A program made the translations under genes and the position numbers. The notes beneath the pieces are model-generated. The model had not been told where the DNA came from and did no database searches. It saw only the letters and a program-made list of their open reading frames with translations. This document shows, in pieces, positions 35,998 to 44,886 of a stretch of DNA of 64,000 nucleotides (the first letter of the stretch is position 1; each line of letters starts with the position of its first letter). The DNA is from an uncultured Sphingomonadaceae bacterium (GTDB lineage Bacteria; Pseudomonadota; Alphaproteobacteria; Sphingomonadales; Sphingomonadaceae). Where the stretch lies: the NCBI GenBank assembly GCA_946479505.1, contig CAMLGC010000001.1, positions 87,971-151,970 on the forward strand, written 5' to 3'.

Positions 35998-36120
35998 ATC
36001 CTCCCCTGGAAGGGGAGATGGCAGCCCGCAGGGCTGACGGAGGGGTGTCGCCCTTCGCCGCTGAGGGGGATACCCCTCCACCACGCTTCGCGTGGTCCCC
36101 CTCTCCTTACAGGGGAGGAT
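35998..36120. repeat. MITE-like palindromic repeat element
   Basis: A 123-base element ended by near-identical terminal inverted repeats: ATCCTCCCCTGGAAGGGGAG at the left, and the same sequence with two changes reversed at the right. Inside are nested palindromes: CAGCCCGCAGGGCTG, a GGAGGGGT/ACCCCTCC pair and the hairpin ACCACGC-TTC-GCGTGGT at 36080-36096. It fills the gap between the halogenase-like gene and the JmjC gene. It appears to be an interspersed palindromic element of the sort seen in sphingomonad intergenic regions; no second copy was noticed in this window. Confidence 0.7.
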
Positions 36121-36131
36121 CGGAAATCTCG

Positions 36132-37136
36132 TCAGCCCCGCTGCAACCGCGCGATGATCTGGCGCCGCATCTCGGCCACGTCCTGCGGCCGGTTGGCGGC
36201 GAGGATGCCGCGCGAGGCGGTCGGCAGATGCCCGCCCGGATCGCCTTCGCCCATGAAGACGTAGTGATCGAACATCGCGCGCCAGGCGCGGCGCTGGTCG
36301 GCGGGCAGGTTCCTGAGCGTCATCATCCCGTGCATCAGCGCGTCCCAGGGCGAGCCGATGTCGGCGCGCGCGGCATCCCACCAGAAATTGACCAGCACGT
36401 TGATCCGGTCGAGCGCCTCGACGTGGTGATACCAGTGGTACGGGATGTAGATCGCGTCTCCCGGCTCGAGTTCGGCGGCCTCGGCGACCGCCAGCGCCTC
36501 GGCGAAGCGCGGATATCGATCGAGATCGGGCTGCGTCACATGCACCATGCTGATCGGCGTTCCCGCCGGCGTGATGTGGAGCGGCCCCATATAGAGGTTG
36601 CCGATCTGCTCGGGCGGAAAAAGCGTGAAGCGCCGCCGCCCCACCGCGACGCACGCTACGTTCTCGAGCGGATCGTGGTGCGTCGCGATCTTCGCTGCAT
36701 TGCCGATCCACAGCCTGGGCATAATCGCCGGCGGCAGGATCGCGAGCCGATGCGCCTCGGCGAAGCCGGGCAGATGATCGGGCGCGGTCAGCCCCTGAAC
36801 CGCGAGCGTATCGGACCGCTTCTCCTCGCGCGCGGCGAGCAGCGCGTCCAGGAAATCGCCCAGAGGCCCCGCCTCGCGCACGAAATTGGGTCCGCGCGCG
36901 GTTTCATCGAGATGGAGCCGCCCCTCCAGCTCGGGCGCCCCGCGAACGTGCGGCACCGGCGCGGGCGTGGCACGCGCCTTGAGGTAGGCGATCGCCGCCT
37001 CGTCGCCCTCGCGCGAGGCGACCACCAGTGGCCAGTCGGCAGCGAGCCCCTTCATCACCACCGGCCGTGCGGCGGGGCGGATTTGCTCGCGGAAGATCGC
37101 AGGCGTCACGTCGTCGCGGATGGGAAGCGCTTTCAT
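36132..37136 (-). CDS. Cupin-8/JmjC-like iron-dependent oxygenase
   Basis: A 334-aa cupin-like protein on the minus strand. The iron site is H153-x-D155 in THHDPLENV, with the distal histidine at 237 or 238 in YIPYHWYHHVEAL. GDAIYIPYHW is the usual JmjC/Cupin_8 entry. These proteins hydroxylate proteins or small molecules using 2-oxoglutarate. The gene diverges from the DUF6445 gene with 47 bases between starts. A near-match to the LacI operator overlaps its start codon. Members with TonB receptor and halogenase-like genes are recurrent in these loci; their job is unknown. Confidence 0.85.
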   Translation of the reverse strand: MKALPIRDDVTPAIFREQIRPAARPVVMKGLAADWPLVVASREGDEAAIAYLKARATPAPVPHVRGAPELEGRLHLDETARGPNFVREAGPLGDFLDALLAAREEKRSDTLAVQGLTAPDHLPGFAEAHRLAILPPAIMPRLWIGNAAKIATHHDPLENVACVAVGRRRFTLFPPEQIGNLYMGPLHITPAGTPISMVHVTQPDLDRYPRFAEALAVAEAAELEPGDAIYIPYHWYHHVEALDRINVLVNFWWDAARADIGSPWDALMHGMMTLRNLPADQRRAWRAMFDHYVFMGEGDPGGHLPTASRGILAANRPQDVAEMRRQIIARLQRG

Positions 37137-37183
37137 CGGCCCGGTCTTCGCGCGCGCACGTCGCTTGTCAACGGCGCCAGCGC

Positions 37184-37861
37184 ATGACTGCGCCTCAGGT
37201 ACATGTCGAGACGATCGGCAACGAACGCCAGCCGCTCGTCATCGTCGACGGCTTCTCGCCGTATCCCGATCGGCTCGTGGAAGAGGCGCGCACCCTTCCC
37301 TTCGCGCCGCTCGGCGAATTCTACCCCGGCGTCCGCGCGCCGGTGCGGCCATCTTACTTCGAGGGGCTCGACCGCGTGCTCCCGTCCGTCCTCCGCCAGG
37401 TCTTCGGCGCCACCGAACACGTCGAATTCAGCCGCGCGCTGTATTCGCTCGCCACCACCCCGCCGCACGCACTGAGCCTCGCGCAGTGCATCCCGCACAT
37501 CGATGGCGTCGAGGAGGGGATGATCGCGATCATCCACTATCTGAGCCAGAACGATCAGGGCGGCACGAGCTTTTACCGCCATCGCAGCACCGGCTTCGAA
37601 ACGGTCGATGCCGCGCGCCATCGCACCTATCTCGATGCCCTGCGCGCCGATTTCGCGAGTCTCGGTGAGCCCGAGCCCGCTTATATCGACGGCGACACAC
37701 CCATCTTCGAACGCATTTCGACCGTTCGCCCACGCTACAATCGTGCATTGCTCTACCGCAGCAGTCTTCTCCATTGCGCAAGCCTGCCCAACGACGCGAC
37801 GCTCACCGCCGACATCGATTCCGGCCGCCTGACCGTCGCCAGCTTTCTCATCGCGCGCTGA
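37184..37861 (+). CDS. DUF6445-family protein
   Basis: A 225-aa protein recognised by its pattern (VIVDGFSPYPDRLVEEART, then IPHIDGVEEGMIAIIHYLS and GGTSFYRHRSTG). The HID...H spacing and double-stranded beta-helix look suggest an Fe(II)/2-oxoglutarate-type fold, which is my inference. DUF6445 proteins occur beside tryptophan-halogenase-like genes in TonB receptor loci. ATG 37184 is used; the longer frame upstream is antisense to the JmjC gene. It sits 26 bases before the GH30 start. Confidence 0.75.
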   Translation: MTAPQVHVETIGNERQPLVIVDGFSPYPDRLVEEARTLPFAPLGEFYPGVRAPVRPSYFEGLDRVLPSVLRQVFGATEHVEFSRALYSLATTPPHALSLAQCIPHIDGVEEGMIAIIHYLSQNDQGGTSFYRHRSTGFETVDAARHRTYLDALRADFASLGEPEPAYIDGDTPIFERISTVRPRYNRALLYRSSLLHCASLPNDATLTADIDSGRLTVASFLIAR

Positions 37862-37887
37862 TGCGCCTTATCTTGCGAGGAACCGAC

Positions 37888-39318
37888 ATGCCCATCCGAC
37901 ACGTCACTCTACCGCTTTGCACCGCACTGCTGCTCGCGGGCTGCGCAACGGTGCAGACGCCGGCCGCCAATGACGCCGTCTCGGTGTGGCTCACCACGCA
38001 GGACCAGGCGGCGCTGCTCGCCGAGCAACCGGCGCTGCACTGGCAGGAAGCGCCCGCGACCGGCACGACGGTGACGGTCGATGCCGCCACCCGTTTCCAG
38101 CCGTTCGTCGGTTTCGGCGCGGCGATCACCGATGCCTCGGCGTATCTCATCCAGCACAAGCTCGACGACGCGCAGCGCGCGGCGCTGCTCGGCGAGCTGT
38201 TCGGCCCCGCGCCGGGCCTGTCGCTCTCGTTCACGCGGCTCACGATCGGTGCGTCGGATTTCTCGCGCCGCCACTACAGCTATGACGATATGCCCAAGGG
38301 CGAGATCGACCCCAGTCTCGCCCATTTCTCGATCGCGCCGGCGCGCGAGAACGTGCTGCCGACGGTGCGCGCCGCGCTGGCGATCAATCCCGATCTCAAG
38401 GTGATGGCGACGCCGTGGAGTCCGCCGGGCTGGATGAAGACCACCGATTCGCTCATCACCGGCACGCTGCGCAAGGAGGCGTACGATCCCTTCGCCGCCT
38501 ATCTCACCCGCACCGTGAAAGCCTTCGCGGCCGAGGGCGTACCCGTCGATTATCTCAGCATCCAGAACGAGCCCGATTTCGAGCCCGCCAACTATCCCGG
38601 CATGCGCCTCAGCGCCGATCAGCGTGCCGAGATCGTCGGCAAGCATGTCGGCCCCGCTTTCGCCGCGGCCGAACTCGATACCAAGATCCTCGAATGGGAC
38701 CACAATTGGGATCAGCCCCAGCAGCCCACCGAGATGCTCGCGCATCCCGACGCCGCGCGCTACGTCGATGGAATCGCCTGGCATTGCTACAACGGCAAGG
38801 TCGACGCGCAGGGCGTGGTCCACGATCGCTTCCCCGACAAATCGGTGTTCTTCACCGAATGTTCGGGCGGCGAATGGTCCGCCGGCTGGCCCGAGGCGTG
38901 GCCGTGGATGATGCAGAATCTCGTCATCGGCGCCACGCGCAACTGGGCGCGCGGCGTGCTGCTGTGGAATCTCGCGCTCGACGAGAAATACGGCCCGCAC
39001 CTCGGCGGCTGCGGTGATTGCCGCGGCGTGGTGACGATCGACAGCAAGACCGGCGCGATCACCCGCAACCCCGAATATTACGCGCTCGGTCATGTCAGCC
39101 GCTTCGTCCGTCCCGGCGCGCGCCGGATCGCCTCGACCAGCAGCGACCCGGACGTCTCGACCGTCGCCTTCGTCAACCCCGACGGCTCGCGCGTGCTGGT
39201 CGCGTTCAACGGCGGTGACGCGCCCGAAACCTTCTCCATCGTGGCCGACGGCCGCCACGCCGAATACCGTCTCACGCCAAACGCAGCCGTCACCTTCCGG
39301 TGGCGAAGCATTCCGTAA
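37888..39318 (+). CDS. Glycoside hydrolase family 30 lipoprotein
   Basis: A 476-aa lipoprotein with a lipobox (LLAGC, Cys19). Family GH30: the acid/base glutamate is in SIQNEPDFEPANYPGM and the nucleophile glutamate in VFFTECSGGEW; the start of the barrel is FVGFGAAITDASAYLIQHKL. GH30 enzymes include beta-1,6-glucanases, glucosylceramidases and xylanases. With GH3 in the locus, the likely substrate is a beta-1,6-linked or mixed beta-glucan. ATG 37888 has GAGGAA upstream; ATG 37861, overlapping the previous stop, is an alternative but spoils the signal. Confidence 0.9.
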   Translation: MPIRHVTLPLCTALLLAGCATVQTPAANDAVSVWLTTQDQAALLAEQPALHWQEAPATGTTVTVDAATRFQPFVGFGAAITDASAYLIQHKLDDAQRAALLGELFGPAPGLSLSFTRLTIGASDFSRRHYSYDDMPKGEIDPSLAHFSIAPARENVLPTVRAALAINPDLKVMATPWSPPGWMKTTDSLITGTLRKEAYDPFAAYLTRTVKAFAAEGVPVDYLSIQNEPDFEPANYPGMRLSADQRAEIVGKHVGPAFAAAELDTKILEWDHNWDQPQQPTEMLAHPDAARYVDGIAWHCYNGKVDAQGVVHDRFPDKSVFFTECSGGEWSAGWPEAWPWMMQNLVIGATRNWARGVLLWNLALDEKYGPHLGGCGDCRGVVTIDSKTGAITRNPEYYALGHVSRFVRPGARRIASTSSDPDVSTVAFVNPDGSRVLVAFNGGDAPETFSIVADGRHAEYRLTPNAAVTFRWRSIP

Positions 39319-39418
39319 CCGCACGGGATACCGTACGCGGGTAGCCGGACGGAAAGAATCCCGCGACAAACGTTGACCGAGGATTGGAATGAGCGCCAAT
39401 ATCGTGGCACGATAGATT

Positions 39419-40162
39419 TTGCGCGGCGTGCGGACCCGGACGTCGTTCCGCACGTTCAGCAACGATGCCGGCATACGAATCGGCAGAGGGGATCACGAAC
39501 TGGCACAGGTCTTCACACCGGCGGCCGACACCTGGCTCAGGCTCATCGCGCTCGTGTCGACGGTCCTGGTGGTGGCGCTGCTCGTCGGATCGGGCCATTT
39601 CGAGAATTCGACCTATCTCACCCAGGTCGGCTGGGTGCAGGACCAGCCGGTGCCGTTCAGCCACAAGCACCATGTTTTGGACGATGGGATCGACTGTCGG
39701 TACTGCCACACCAGCGTAGAGCAGGGACAACATGCCGGGCTGCCGCCGACGCATACGTGCATGACCTGTCATTCGCAGCTCTGGACCGGGGCGCCCGTGT
39801 TGGAGCCGGTGCGGCAAAGCCTCGCCAAGGGCATTCCGATCCGCTGGCGCCGCGTCGCGCAGCTTCCCGATTACGTCTATTTCGATCATTCGATCCATAT
39901 CGATCGCGGCGTCGCCTGCGTCGAATGCCACGGGCGGATCGACCAGATGCCGCTCACCTTCCGCGCCAAGCCGTTCCAGATGAAATTCTGCCTCGAATGC
40001 CACCGCGATCCCGCGCCGCACCTGCGCCCGCGCGCGCTGGTGACGCGGATGGAGCCGCTCGGCTGGTCCGAGGAGAAGAAGCGCGCCTTCGGTGAGAAGG
40101 TGATGCGCGCGCATCGTATCGATCCCGACACGCTCGACAACTGCGGGATCTGCCACCGGTGA
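39419..40162 (+). CDS. actA: Alternative complex III subunit ActA (pentahaem cytochrome c)
   Basis: A membrane-anchored multihaem cytochrome c. There are five CxxCH haem sites (CRYCH, CMTCH, CVECH, CLECH, CGICH) after a single helix (LRLIALVSTVLVVALLVG). ActA accepts electrons inside alternative complex III and passes them on. The TTG at 39419 is the longest possible start, but the family normally begins close to AQVFTPAADTW. A CTG at 39500 with AGAGGGG just upstream may be the true start. It overlaps the ActB start. Confidence 0.9.
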   Translation: MRGVRTRTSFRTFSNDAGIRIGRGDHELAQVFTPAADTWLRLIALVSTVLVVALLVGSGHFENSTYLTQVGWVQDQPVPFSHKHHVLDDGIDCRYCHTSVEQGQHAGLPPTHTCMTCHSQLWTGAPVLEPVRQSLAKGIPIRWRRVAQLPDYVYFDHSIHIDRGVACVECHGRIDQMPLTFRAKPFQMKFCLECHRDPAPHLRPRALVTRMEPLGWSEEKKRAFGEKVMRAHRIDPDTLDNCGICHR

Positions 40163-43017
40163 GCGCCCCTCCTCCCCTCGACGCCGCACTGGCGGACCTC
40201 AAGGAGGCGCGCGGCAAGCGCTTCTGGCGCGGGCTCGACGAGCTGGTCGATCGCGCCGATTTCAAGGAACGGCTCGCCGCTCAATTCCCTTCGCTGGCGA
40301 AGAGCGCGGCCGACTGGCGGCGGCGCGACATCCTCAAATGCCTGGGCGGCGCGCTCGCGATCGCCGGGCTCGACGGCTGCGAGCGCGAGCCCGACGAGGA
40401 GGCGCTGCCCTATGTCGTGCAGCCCGAAGGCGAGATACCCGGAATCGCGCGTTATTACGCGACCGCGGTCGAGCTCGACGGGATCGCGCAGCCGGTGATC
40501 GGCAAGACCCGTGCAGGCCGGCCGATCAAGCTCGACGGCAATCCGGGCCATCCTGCCTCCGCAGGCGCGACCGACGCGTTCACCCAGGCCGCGTTGCTCA
40601 ACCTCTACGATCCCGAACGCTCGGCCGCGCCGCGCGAAAAGGGCGCGATCACCGATTGGGCGCGATTCGACACCGCGATGGCGGTGCTGCGCGATGCGCT
40701 CGACGCGAGCGGCGGCGCAGGGCTGCGGCTGCTGACGGGCCCGGTCGGCTCGCCGACGATGCTCCGGCAGGTCGCGGCAATGCTCGCACGCTGGCCGCAG
40801 GCGCGCTGGCACGCCTGGTCGCCGCTCGCCGACCCGCGCGAGGCGCTGGGAAGCGCGCCGGTGCAGCGGCTGCGGCTCGACGAGGCGCACACGGTGGTAG
40901 CGTTCGACAACGACGTGATCGGCCCCGGCCCGCTTCAGACCTTCCACGCGCGCGGCTGGGCGGCGCGGCGGCAGGCCTATCAGAAGGGCGATGGAGCGGC
41001 GCAGCTCTTCGCCGCCGAGCCGAGCCCGACGCTCACCGGAGTCACCGCCGCGGACCGGCTGGTCGCGCGCGAGGACCGGATGGCGGTGTTGCTCGCCGCG
41101 CTCGCCGCGCGGCTCCGCGTTGCGGGTACGGCCGTGCCGCCGCTCACCTCGCGCGAGCAGGCATGGACCGACACGGCCGCGCAGGCGCTGGTGGCGAATC
41201 GCGGGCGCGGGCTGGTGACGGTCGGCGCGCACCATCCGCCCGCGGTACAGGCGCTCGCGCTGCGGATCGATGCAGCGCTCGGCAATCTCGGCACCACGCG
41301 GGCCTTCGCTGCGCGCCCCGAAGGGCCGCAACCCGCCAGCCTCGCCGAGCTCGCAGCCGAAATGGAGCGCGGCGAGGTGGGCACGATCGCGATGCTCGAG
41401 ACCAACCCGGTCTATGCCGCGCCGCCCGAGCTCGGCTTCGCATCGCTGCTCGGCCGCGTGCCGATGCGCCTCCACGCCGGGCTGCATGTCGATGAGACCG
41501 CCCGCCGCTCGACCTGGCACGCGCCAACCGCACACATTCTCGAAAGCTGGAGCGATGGGCGCGCGGCGGACGGCTCGGCGGTGCTCGTCCAGCCGCTGGT
41601 GCGGCCTTGGCTGCGCGTGCGCTCGCGTCATCGCGTCCTCGCCAACCTGATGGGCGACAGCACGCCCGACCGCGCCATCGTGCAGCAGACCTGGGCAGGC
41701 ACCCTCGACGAGGGCGGATGGAACCAGGCGCTGCTCGCGGGCGCCGTCCCCGGCGCCGCGCTCGCCGACGCATCCCCCCCCTCCCCTGCGGCCGGTCCGC
41801 TGCCGATCGAGCCGGGCACGGGACTCGCGCTCGTGCTTCGTCCCGATCCGTCGGTGTGGGACGGGAGCGTCGCCAGCAATCCGTGGCTCCAGGAGCTGCC
41901 CAAGCCGCTCACCAAGATCACCTGGGGCAATGCCGTCCACATCAGCCCCGCGCTCGCGCGCGAGATGGAGCTCGCCAACGAGGACGTGGTTCGGCTGAGC
42001 GTCGGCGATCGCAGCGTCGTCGGCCCCATTTGGGTGCTTCCCGGGCAGGAACGGCGCACCATCCTGGCCCATGTCGGCCACGGTCGCAGCGCGGGCGGGC
42101 GCGTCGCCGAGGGGGTGGGGTTCGACGCCTATCCGCTCGTCGGGGCCAAGGGTGATGTGCGGCTCGAAAAGCTCGGCCGAACCGAACGGATCGCGACCAC
42201 GCAGCACCATTTCGCGATGGAAGGCGACGAGTTCGTCCGCTTCGTCGCGGCCGCGGGCGACAAGCTCCCCAAGGAGCCGTCCAACGCCAGCTTCTATCCC
42301 TCGCAACGATCGAGCCCGGCCTGGGGCATGGCGATCGACCTCGATCTGTGCATCGGCTGCAACGCGTGTGTCGTCGCCTGCGTCGCCGAGAACAACATTC
42401 CGATGGTAGGGAAGGAGCAGGTCGCCAAGGGCCGCGAGATGCACTGGCTGCGCGTCGACCGTTACTATGAGGGTTCCGCCGACGAACCCAACCACGCCTT
42501 CCAGCCGGTGCCGTGCATGCATTGCGAGGATGCGCCGTGCGAGATGGGCTGTCCGGTCAACGCCACGGTCCACAGCCCCACCGGCGTCAACCTCCAGATC
42601 TACAACCGCTGCATCGGCACGCGGACCTGCTCGGCCTTCTGCCCATACAAGGTGCGCCGCTTCAACTGGTTCGACCTCACCGCCGAGGCGGCGCCCGAGA
42701 TCAAGGCGCAGCGCAACCCCGAGGTGACGGTGCGCGGGCGCGGCGTGATGGAGAAATGCACCTATTGCATCCAGCGGATCGATATGGCGCGGATCAACGC
42801 CAAGAAGGAAGACCGGCCGATCCGCGAGGGCGAGATCGTCACCGCCTGCCAGGCCGCCTGCCCCACCGACGCGATCGTGTTCGGCGACATCTCGCGCGGG
42901 GGCAGCGCCGTCTCGCAGCGCAAGACGAACGGCCGCGACTACGATCTTCTGAAGGAAGCCAATACCCGCCCGCGCACCACCTATCAGGCGCGCATCCGCC
43001 GCGGAGAGAAGGCATGA
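40159..43017 (+). CDS. actB: Alternative complex III subunit ActB (molybdopterin-like plus ferredoxin domains)
   Basis: A 952-aa protein. The N-terminal part has a Tat-like RRRDILKCLGGAL segment at 54-64, then a molybdopterin-oxidoreductase-like fold up to about residue 700, which in ActB carries no Mo cofactor. The C-terminal part is a ferredoxin domain with four cysteine clusters (CIGCNACVVAC, CMHCEDAPCEMGC, CIGTRTCSAFC, CTYC with CQAACP). ActB moves electrons from the quinol site toward the cytochromes. It overlaps actA (GTGA) and actC (ATGA). Confidence 0.94.
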   Translation: MSAPPPLDAALADLKEARGKRFWRGLDELVDRADFKERLAAQFPSLAKSAADWRRRDILKCLGGALAIAGLDGCEREPDEEALPYVVQPEGEIPGIARYYATAVELDGIAQPVIGKTRAGRPIKLDGNPGHPASAGATDAFTQAALLNLYDPERSAAPREKGAITDWARFDTAMAVLRDALDASGGAGLRLLTGPVGSPTMLRQVAAMLARWPQARWHAWSPLADPREALGSAPVQRLRLDEAHTVVAFDNDVIGPGPLQTFHARGWAARRQAYQKGDGAAQLFAAEPSPTLTGVTAADRLVAREDRMAVLLAALAARLRVAGTAVPPLTSREQAWTDTAAQALVANRGRGLVTVGAHHPPAVQALALRIDAALGNLGTTRAFAARPEGPQPASLAELAAEMERGEVGTIAMLETNPVYAAPPELGFASLLGRVPMRLHAGLHVDETARRSTWHAPTAHILESWSDGRAADGSAVLVQPLVRPWLRVRSRHRVLANLMGDSTPDRAIVQQTWAGTLDEGGWNQALLAGAVPGAALADASPPSPAAGPLPIEPGTGLALVLRPDPSVWDGSVASNPWLQELPKPLTKITWGNAVHISPALAREMELANEDVVRLSVGDRSVVGPIWVLPGQERRTILAHVGHGRSAGGRVAEGVGFDAYPLVGAKGDVRLEKLGRTERIATTQHHFAMEGDEFVRFVAAAGDKLPKEPSNASFYPSQRSSPAWGMAIDLDLCIGCNACVVACVAENNIPMVGKEQVAKGREMHWLRVDRYYEGSADEPNHAFQPVPCMHCEDAPCEMGCPVNATVHSPTGVNLQIYNRCIGTRTCSAFCPYKVRRFNWFDLTAEAAPEIKAQRNPEVTVRGRGVMEKCTYCIQRIDMARINAKKEDRPIREGEIVTACQAACPTDAIVFGDISRGGSAVSQRKTNGRDYDLLKEANTRPRTTYQARIRRGEKA

Positions 43018-44351
43018 GCGCGATGCGGAGCAAGGAGGCCGCCGCGCAACGGATCGTCACGATTCCCGCCCGCTTCCCCGCGCGGCTCGCCTGGTGGATC
43101 CTGTTCGGCATCTCGCTGTCGCTGCTCGCGCTGTTCTTCGTCTCATTGGGCATGGTGTTCGGGCACGGCACCGGCGTGTGGGGGAACAACATCCCGGTCG
43201 CCTGGGGCTTCCCGATCTCCAACTACATCTGGTGGCTGGGGATCGGCCATGCGGGCACGCTGATCTCGGCGATGCTGCTGCTTTTGGGGCAGCAATGGCG
43301 CAACACCCTCAACCGCTTCGCCGAGGCGATGACCCTGTTCGCGGTGATGTGCGCGGGGCTCTACCCGATCATCCATCTCGGGCGGCCGTGGCGCTTCTAC
43401 TGGATGGCGCCCTACTTCAATTCGATGCAGGTCTGGCCGCAGTTCAAGAGCCCGCTGACCTGGGATTTCTTCGCGGTGCTGACCTACCTCACCGTCTCGG
43501 TGCTGTTCTGGTATATCGGCATCATCCCCGATCTCGCCGCCGCGCGCGACCGGGCGAAGAAGCGGCGCTGGCAGGTCTTTTTCGGCCTCGGCGCGATCGG
43601 CTGGCGGGGATCGGCCAAGCACTGGAGCCGCTGGCGGCAATCGTACCACATCACCGCCGCCATCGCGGTGCCGCTCGTCGTCTCGGTCCATTCGGAGATT
43701 TCGCTGCTGATGGCCGCGGGCCCGGTGCCCGGATGGACCTCGACCGTCTTCCCGCCCTATTTCGTGCTCGGCGCGGCGTTCTCGGGGTTCGCGGTGGTGT
43801 CGATGCTCAGCGTCTGGCTCCGCGCGATGCTCCACCTCGAGGAGCTCGTCACCCCTTGGCACCTCGACATGCTCGGCGTCCTCACGCTCGCGACGGGGAT
43901 GATGACCGCCTACGGCTATTTCAGCGAAGTGTTCACCGCCGCCTATGCCGGCGGATACGAGGCGGACACGATGTGGGACCGCTTCGTCGGTCCTTATGCG
44001 CCGACCTATTGGGCGGCGGTGGTGCTCAACTTCGTGCCGCTCCAGCTCCTGTGGTGGCGCAGGATGCGGCGCACGCCGATCGTGCTGTTCGGAATTGCGC
44101 TCTCGGCGACGATCGGCATGTGGTTCGAGCGGTACATGCTACTGGTGAGCTCGCTCTACCGCGACTGGCTCGAAAGCTCGGTCGGGCTTTTTCACCCGAC
44201 TTTCTGGGATTGGGGCGTGTTCGCGGGCACGATCGGGCTGTTCCTCACCTGCTTCCTGCTGTTCGTGCGGCTGGTGCCCGTCATCTCCGCCTTCGAGGTG
44301 AAAGAGGTGATCGCCGAGGACGACGAAAAGCAGGAGGCGGCGCATGGCTGA
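43014..44351 (+). CDS. actC: Alternative complex III subunit ActC (NrfD-like membrane subunit)
   Basis: A 445-aa integral membrane protein of the NrfD/PsrC type with about ten predicted helices. Conserved stretches include YIWWLGIGHAGTLISAMLLLL, PIIHLGRPWRFYWMAPYF and SLYRDWLESSVGLFHPTFWD. ActC supplies the quinol site of alternative complex III and is thought to couple oxidation to proton movement. It overlaps actB by four bases and actD by eight. Confidence 0.93.
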   Translation: MSAMRSKEAAAQRIVTIPARFPARLAWWILFGISLSLLALFFVSLGMVFGHGTGVWGNNIPVAWGFPISNYIWWLGIGHAGTLISAMLLLLGQQWRNTLNRFAEAMTLFAVMCAGLYPIIHLGRPWRFYWMAPYFNSMQVWPQFKSPLTWDFFAVLTYLTVSVLFWYIGIIPDLAAARDRAKKRRWQVFFGLGAIGWRGSAKHWSRWRQSYHITAAIAVPLVVSVHSEISLLMAAGPVPGWTSTVFPPYFVLGAAFSGFAVVSMLSVWLRAMLHLEELVTPWHLDMLGVLTLATGMMTAYGYFSEVFTAAYAGGYEADTMWDRFVGPYAPTYWAAVVLNFVPLQLLWWRRMRRTPIVLFGIALSATIGMWFERYMLLVSSLYRDWLESSVGLFHPTFWDWGVFAGTIGLFLTCFLLFVRLVPVISAFEVKEVIAEDDEKQEAAHG

Positions 44352-44886
44352 CGCGCCGCTCTACGCCGTGCTCGCCGAATTCGAAGAGCCCGGTGCGCTG
44401 ATCGACGGCGCGCGCCGGCTGCGACAGGACGGCTTTACGCATCTCGACGCCTTCTCGCCCTTTCCGGTGAAGGGGCTCGCCGATGCGCTCGGCGTCGGCG
44501 ACACCAAGGTGCCCAAGGCGACGCTGATCGGCGGCGCGGCGGGCGCGCTCTTCGCTTTCCTGATGCAGGCCGCGGTGAATTGGGATTTTCCGCTGTGGAT
44601 CGGCGGACGACCGCTGATCGCTTTTCCCGCCTTTATCCTCATCATCTTCGAGCTGACCGTGCTCGGCGCGGTGACGGGGTGCATCGGCACGATGCTCGTC
44701 GCCAACCGGTTGCCGCGGCTCCACCATCCGATCTTCGATGCCGACGGGTTCGATCTGTCGCGCGACGACCGCTATTTTCTCGCGATCCTCGCCGGCCCCG
44801 ATTTCGATCGCGACGCGGCGGGCAAGGCGCTCGCCGCGCTCGATCCCAAGGCGATCATCGACGTGCCCGAAAAGCCTTGGGCATGA
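44344..44886 (+). CDS. actD: Alternative complex III subunit ActD (DUF3341)
   Basis: A 180-aa membrane protein, DUF3341 type. It begins with a soluble segment (YAVLAEFEEPGALIDGARRLR, HLDAFSPFPVKGLADAL) and has two helices (about residues 58-78 and 100-120). Its C-terminus is DRDAAGKALAALDPKAIIDVP. It is a structural subunit of alternative complex III. It is coupled to actE (ATGA overlap). Confidence 0.92.
   Translation: MADAPLYAVLAEFEEPGALIDGARRLRQDGFTHLDAFSPFPVKGLADALGVGDTKVPKATLIGGAAGALFAFLMQAAVNWDFPLWIGGRPLIAFPAFILIIFELTVLGAVTGCIGTMLVANRLPRLHHPIFDADGFDLSRDDRYFLAILAGPDFDRDAAGKALAALDPKAIIDVPEKPWA

Noticed and set aside
40159..40400. ActB as an active molybdoenzyme because moaD/moaE are in the window
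   Set aside because: In alternative complex III the ActB subunit carries no molybdenum cofactor, and the moa genes are 15 kb away in a lipid and core-gene region.
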